NCBI RefSeq assembly: GCF_000369805.1
Contig: NZ_KB850224.1
Span: 2,673,287 to 2,737,286 of the forward strand
Length of the DNA stretch: 64,000 nucleotides
DNA from: Acinetobacter sp. NIPH 2100
Lineage (GTDB): Bacteria > Pseudomonadota > Gammaproteobacteria > Pseudomonadales > Moraxellaceae
Direction of reading: 5' to 3'
The notes under the pieces were generated by a model. It searched no databases and was not told where the DNA came from. It worked only from the letters and a program-made list of their open reading frames with translations. Below, piece after piece: positions 63,627 through 64,000 of the stretch (positions within the stretch are counted from its first letter, which is position 1; every line of letters begins with the position of its first letter). The position numbers and the translations under genes are program-made.

Positions 63627-63854
63627 TTATTCAGTCTTTGCCTGTTCAGCATTTTTCTGCTGCTCAAACTTTTTTGCAATCTCAGCACGTTGTTGATCAT
63701 ATTTTTTCTTGGTTTGCGCATCACTTTTGGCAGCAACAAATGCCATACCTACAATAAAAATTGGAATCAACAATCCCAAACTCATTAATAACCAAGGGAC
63801 TGACTTTTTCTCAACAGGTGGCTGGCTCATAAGTGATTTAAACTCAAATTGCAT
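63627..63854 (-). CDS. Small membrane protein with charged C-terminal coiled coil, 75 aa
   Basis: One transmembrane helix (VPWLLMSLGLLIPIFIVGMAFVAA, about 19-43) and a C-terminal stretch (about 44-75) rich in Lys, Glu, Gln and Ala that should form a helix or coiled coil. The start is uncertain: ATG 63854 or the in-frame ATG 63830 (67 aa, beginning MSQPPVEKK), neither with a clear ribosome site. No family is recognised. It is convergent with the DUF2726 gene across 19 bases. Confidence 0.65.
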   Translation of the reverse strand: MQFEFKSLMSQPPVEKKSVPWLLMSLGLLIPIFIVGMAFVAAKSDAQTKKKYDQQRAEIAKKFEQQKNAEQAKTE

Positions 63855-63880
63855 GGCTTTAAACAGTGCAACAATATAAC

Positions 63881-63912
63881 AAAAAAGAGCCCCGATAAAG
63901 AGACTCTTTTTT
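63881..63912 (-). terminator. Terminator of the gene entering from the right edge
   Basis: AAAAAAGAG and CTCTTTTTT pair around a 13-base loop, with a T run on the minus strand. Confidence 0.6.
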
Positions 63913-63933
63913 ATTAGCTTGAAACCACAAATA

Positions 63934-64000
63934 TTATGGCTTCACACCTGTACATTGCTCATTTTTACTTGCATCAATCTTAGCTGGATCAACCACTATA
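63934..64000 (-). CDS. C-terminal end of an unidentified gene
   Basis: The minus-strand frame open to the window edge ends DPAKIDASKNEQCTGVKP and TAA, followed by a terminator. Only 22 residues are visible, too few to name the product. Confidence 0.5.
   Translation of the reverse strand, partial: IVVDPAKIDASKNEQCTGVKP

Overview
The window is AT-rich gammaproteobacterial chromosome and reads as an Acinetobacter species. The gene order rubA-rubB-estB-oxyR, the long-form isocitrate lyase (534 aa), the N-terminally extended GAPDH (485 aa), the cysDN pair with an extended CysN and a TolC-HlyB-HlyD-type secretion operon all fit that genus. I see no insertion sequence, prophage, integron, CRISPR array or origin. 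Most of the window is core genome with short spacers and compact intrinsic terminators.

Layout. 1-1661: 3'-truncated D-lactate dehydrogenase. 1851-6717 (minus): type I secretion system (outer-membrane protein, ABC exporter, adaptor), with no substrate in view. 7002-10391 (minus): kdsD-kdsC-lptC-lptA-lptB, for Kdo synthesis and LPS/LOS transport. 10766-13840: nucleobase permease, cysS and tRNA-Gly. 13945-14678: a Zur-box-controlled alternative ribosomal protein L36 and an NlpE-like lipoprotein. 14775-17581: rpsB-tsf (minus) and divergent map. 17788-23363: OmpW-like protein, nitrate transporter with a sigma-54 promoter, porin, MFS transporter and a 44-aa membrane peptide. 23569-27537: DegS-like protease, NIF3-like protein, Fur-boxed sodA and sodB. 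27851-32515: aceA, a LysR regulator and PaeA. 32553-36959: small unknowns, DUF2239 and cysND with a coupled 32-codon upstream ORF. 37192-45202: Wzi-like protein, DUF2059, lysS, SRPBCC protein and rubA-rubB-estB-oxyR. 45259-50605: dusB, DUF1615 lipoprotein, HAD phosphatase and obgE-proB. 50796-52219: two paralogous membrane-anchored beta-repeat proteins of unknown function. 52357-57857: GAPDH, rarD, lipocalin and uvrB. 58001-59397: two tiny membrane ORFs (one frameshifted), a macro-like protein and a 59-aa protein. 59611-64000: aminotransferase, GFA protein, thioesterase, three tRNA-Asn genes and small unknowns.

Themes. Envelope biogenesis dominates (lpt/kds, type I secretion, OmpW-like, porin, Wzi-like, lipoproteins, lipocalin). 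Metal and oxidative stress is the second theme (Zur-L36, Fur-sodA, sodB, oxyR, rubredoxin). Nitrogen and sulfur assimilation is the third (nitrate transporter, cysDN). No complete new system jumps out. The least explained parts are the beta-repeat protein pair, the cysD-coupled upstream ORF, several membrane proteins below 60 aa, and the tRNA-Asn array, one copy of which has an acceptor-stem mismatch.

Many starts were moved downstream to the first ATG or GTG with a good Shine-Dalgarno sequence, because the longest frames often begin at an implausible TTG. All functions are inferred from motifs and remembered family features; no database search was run.
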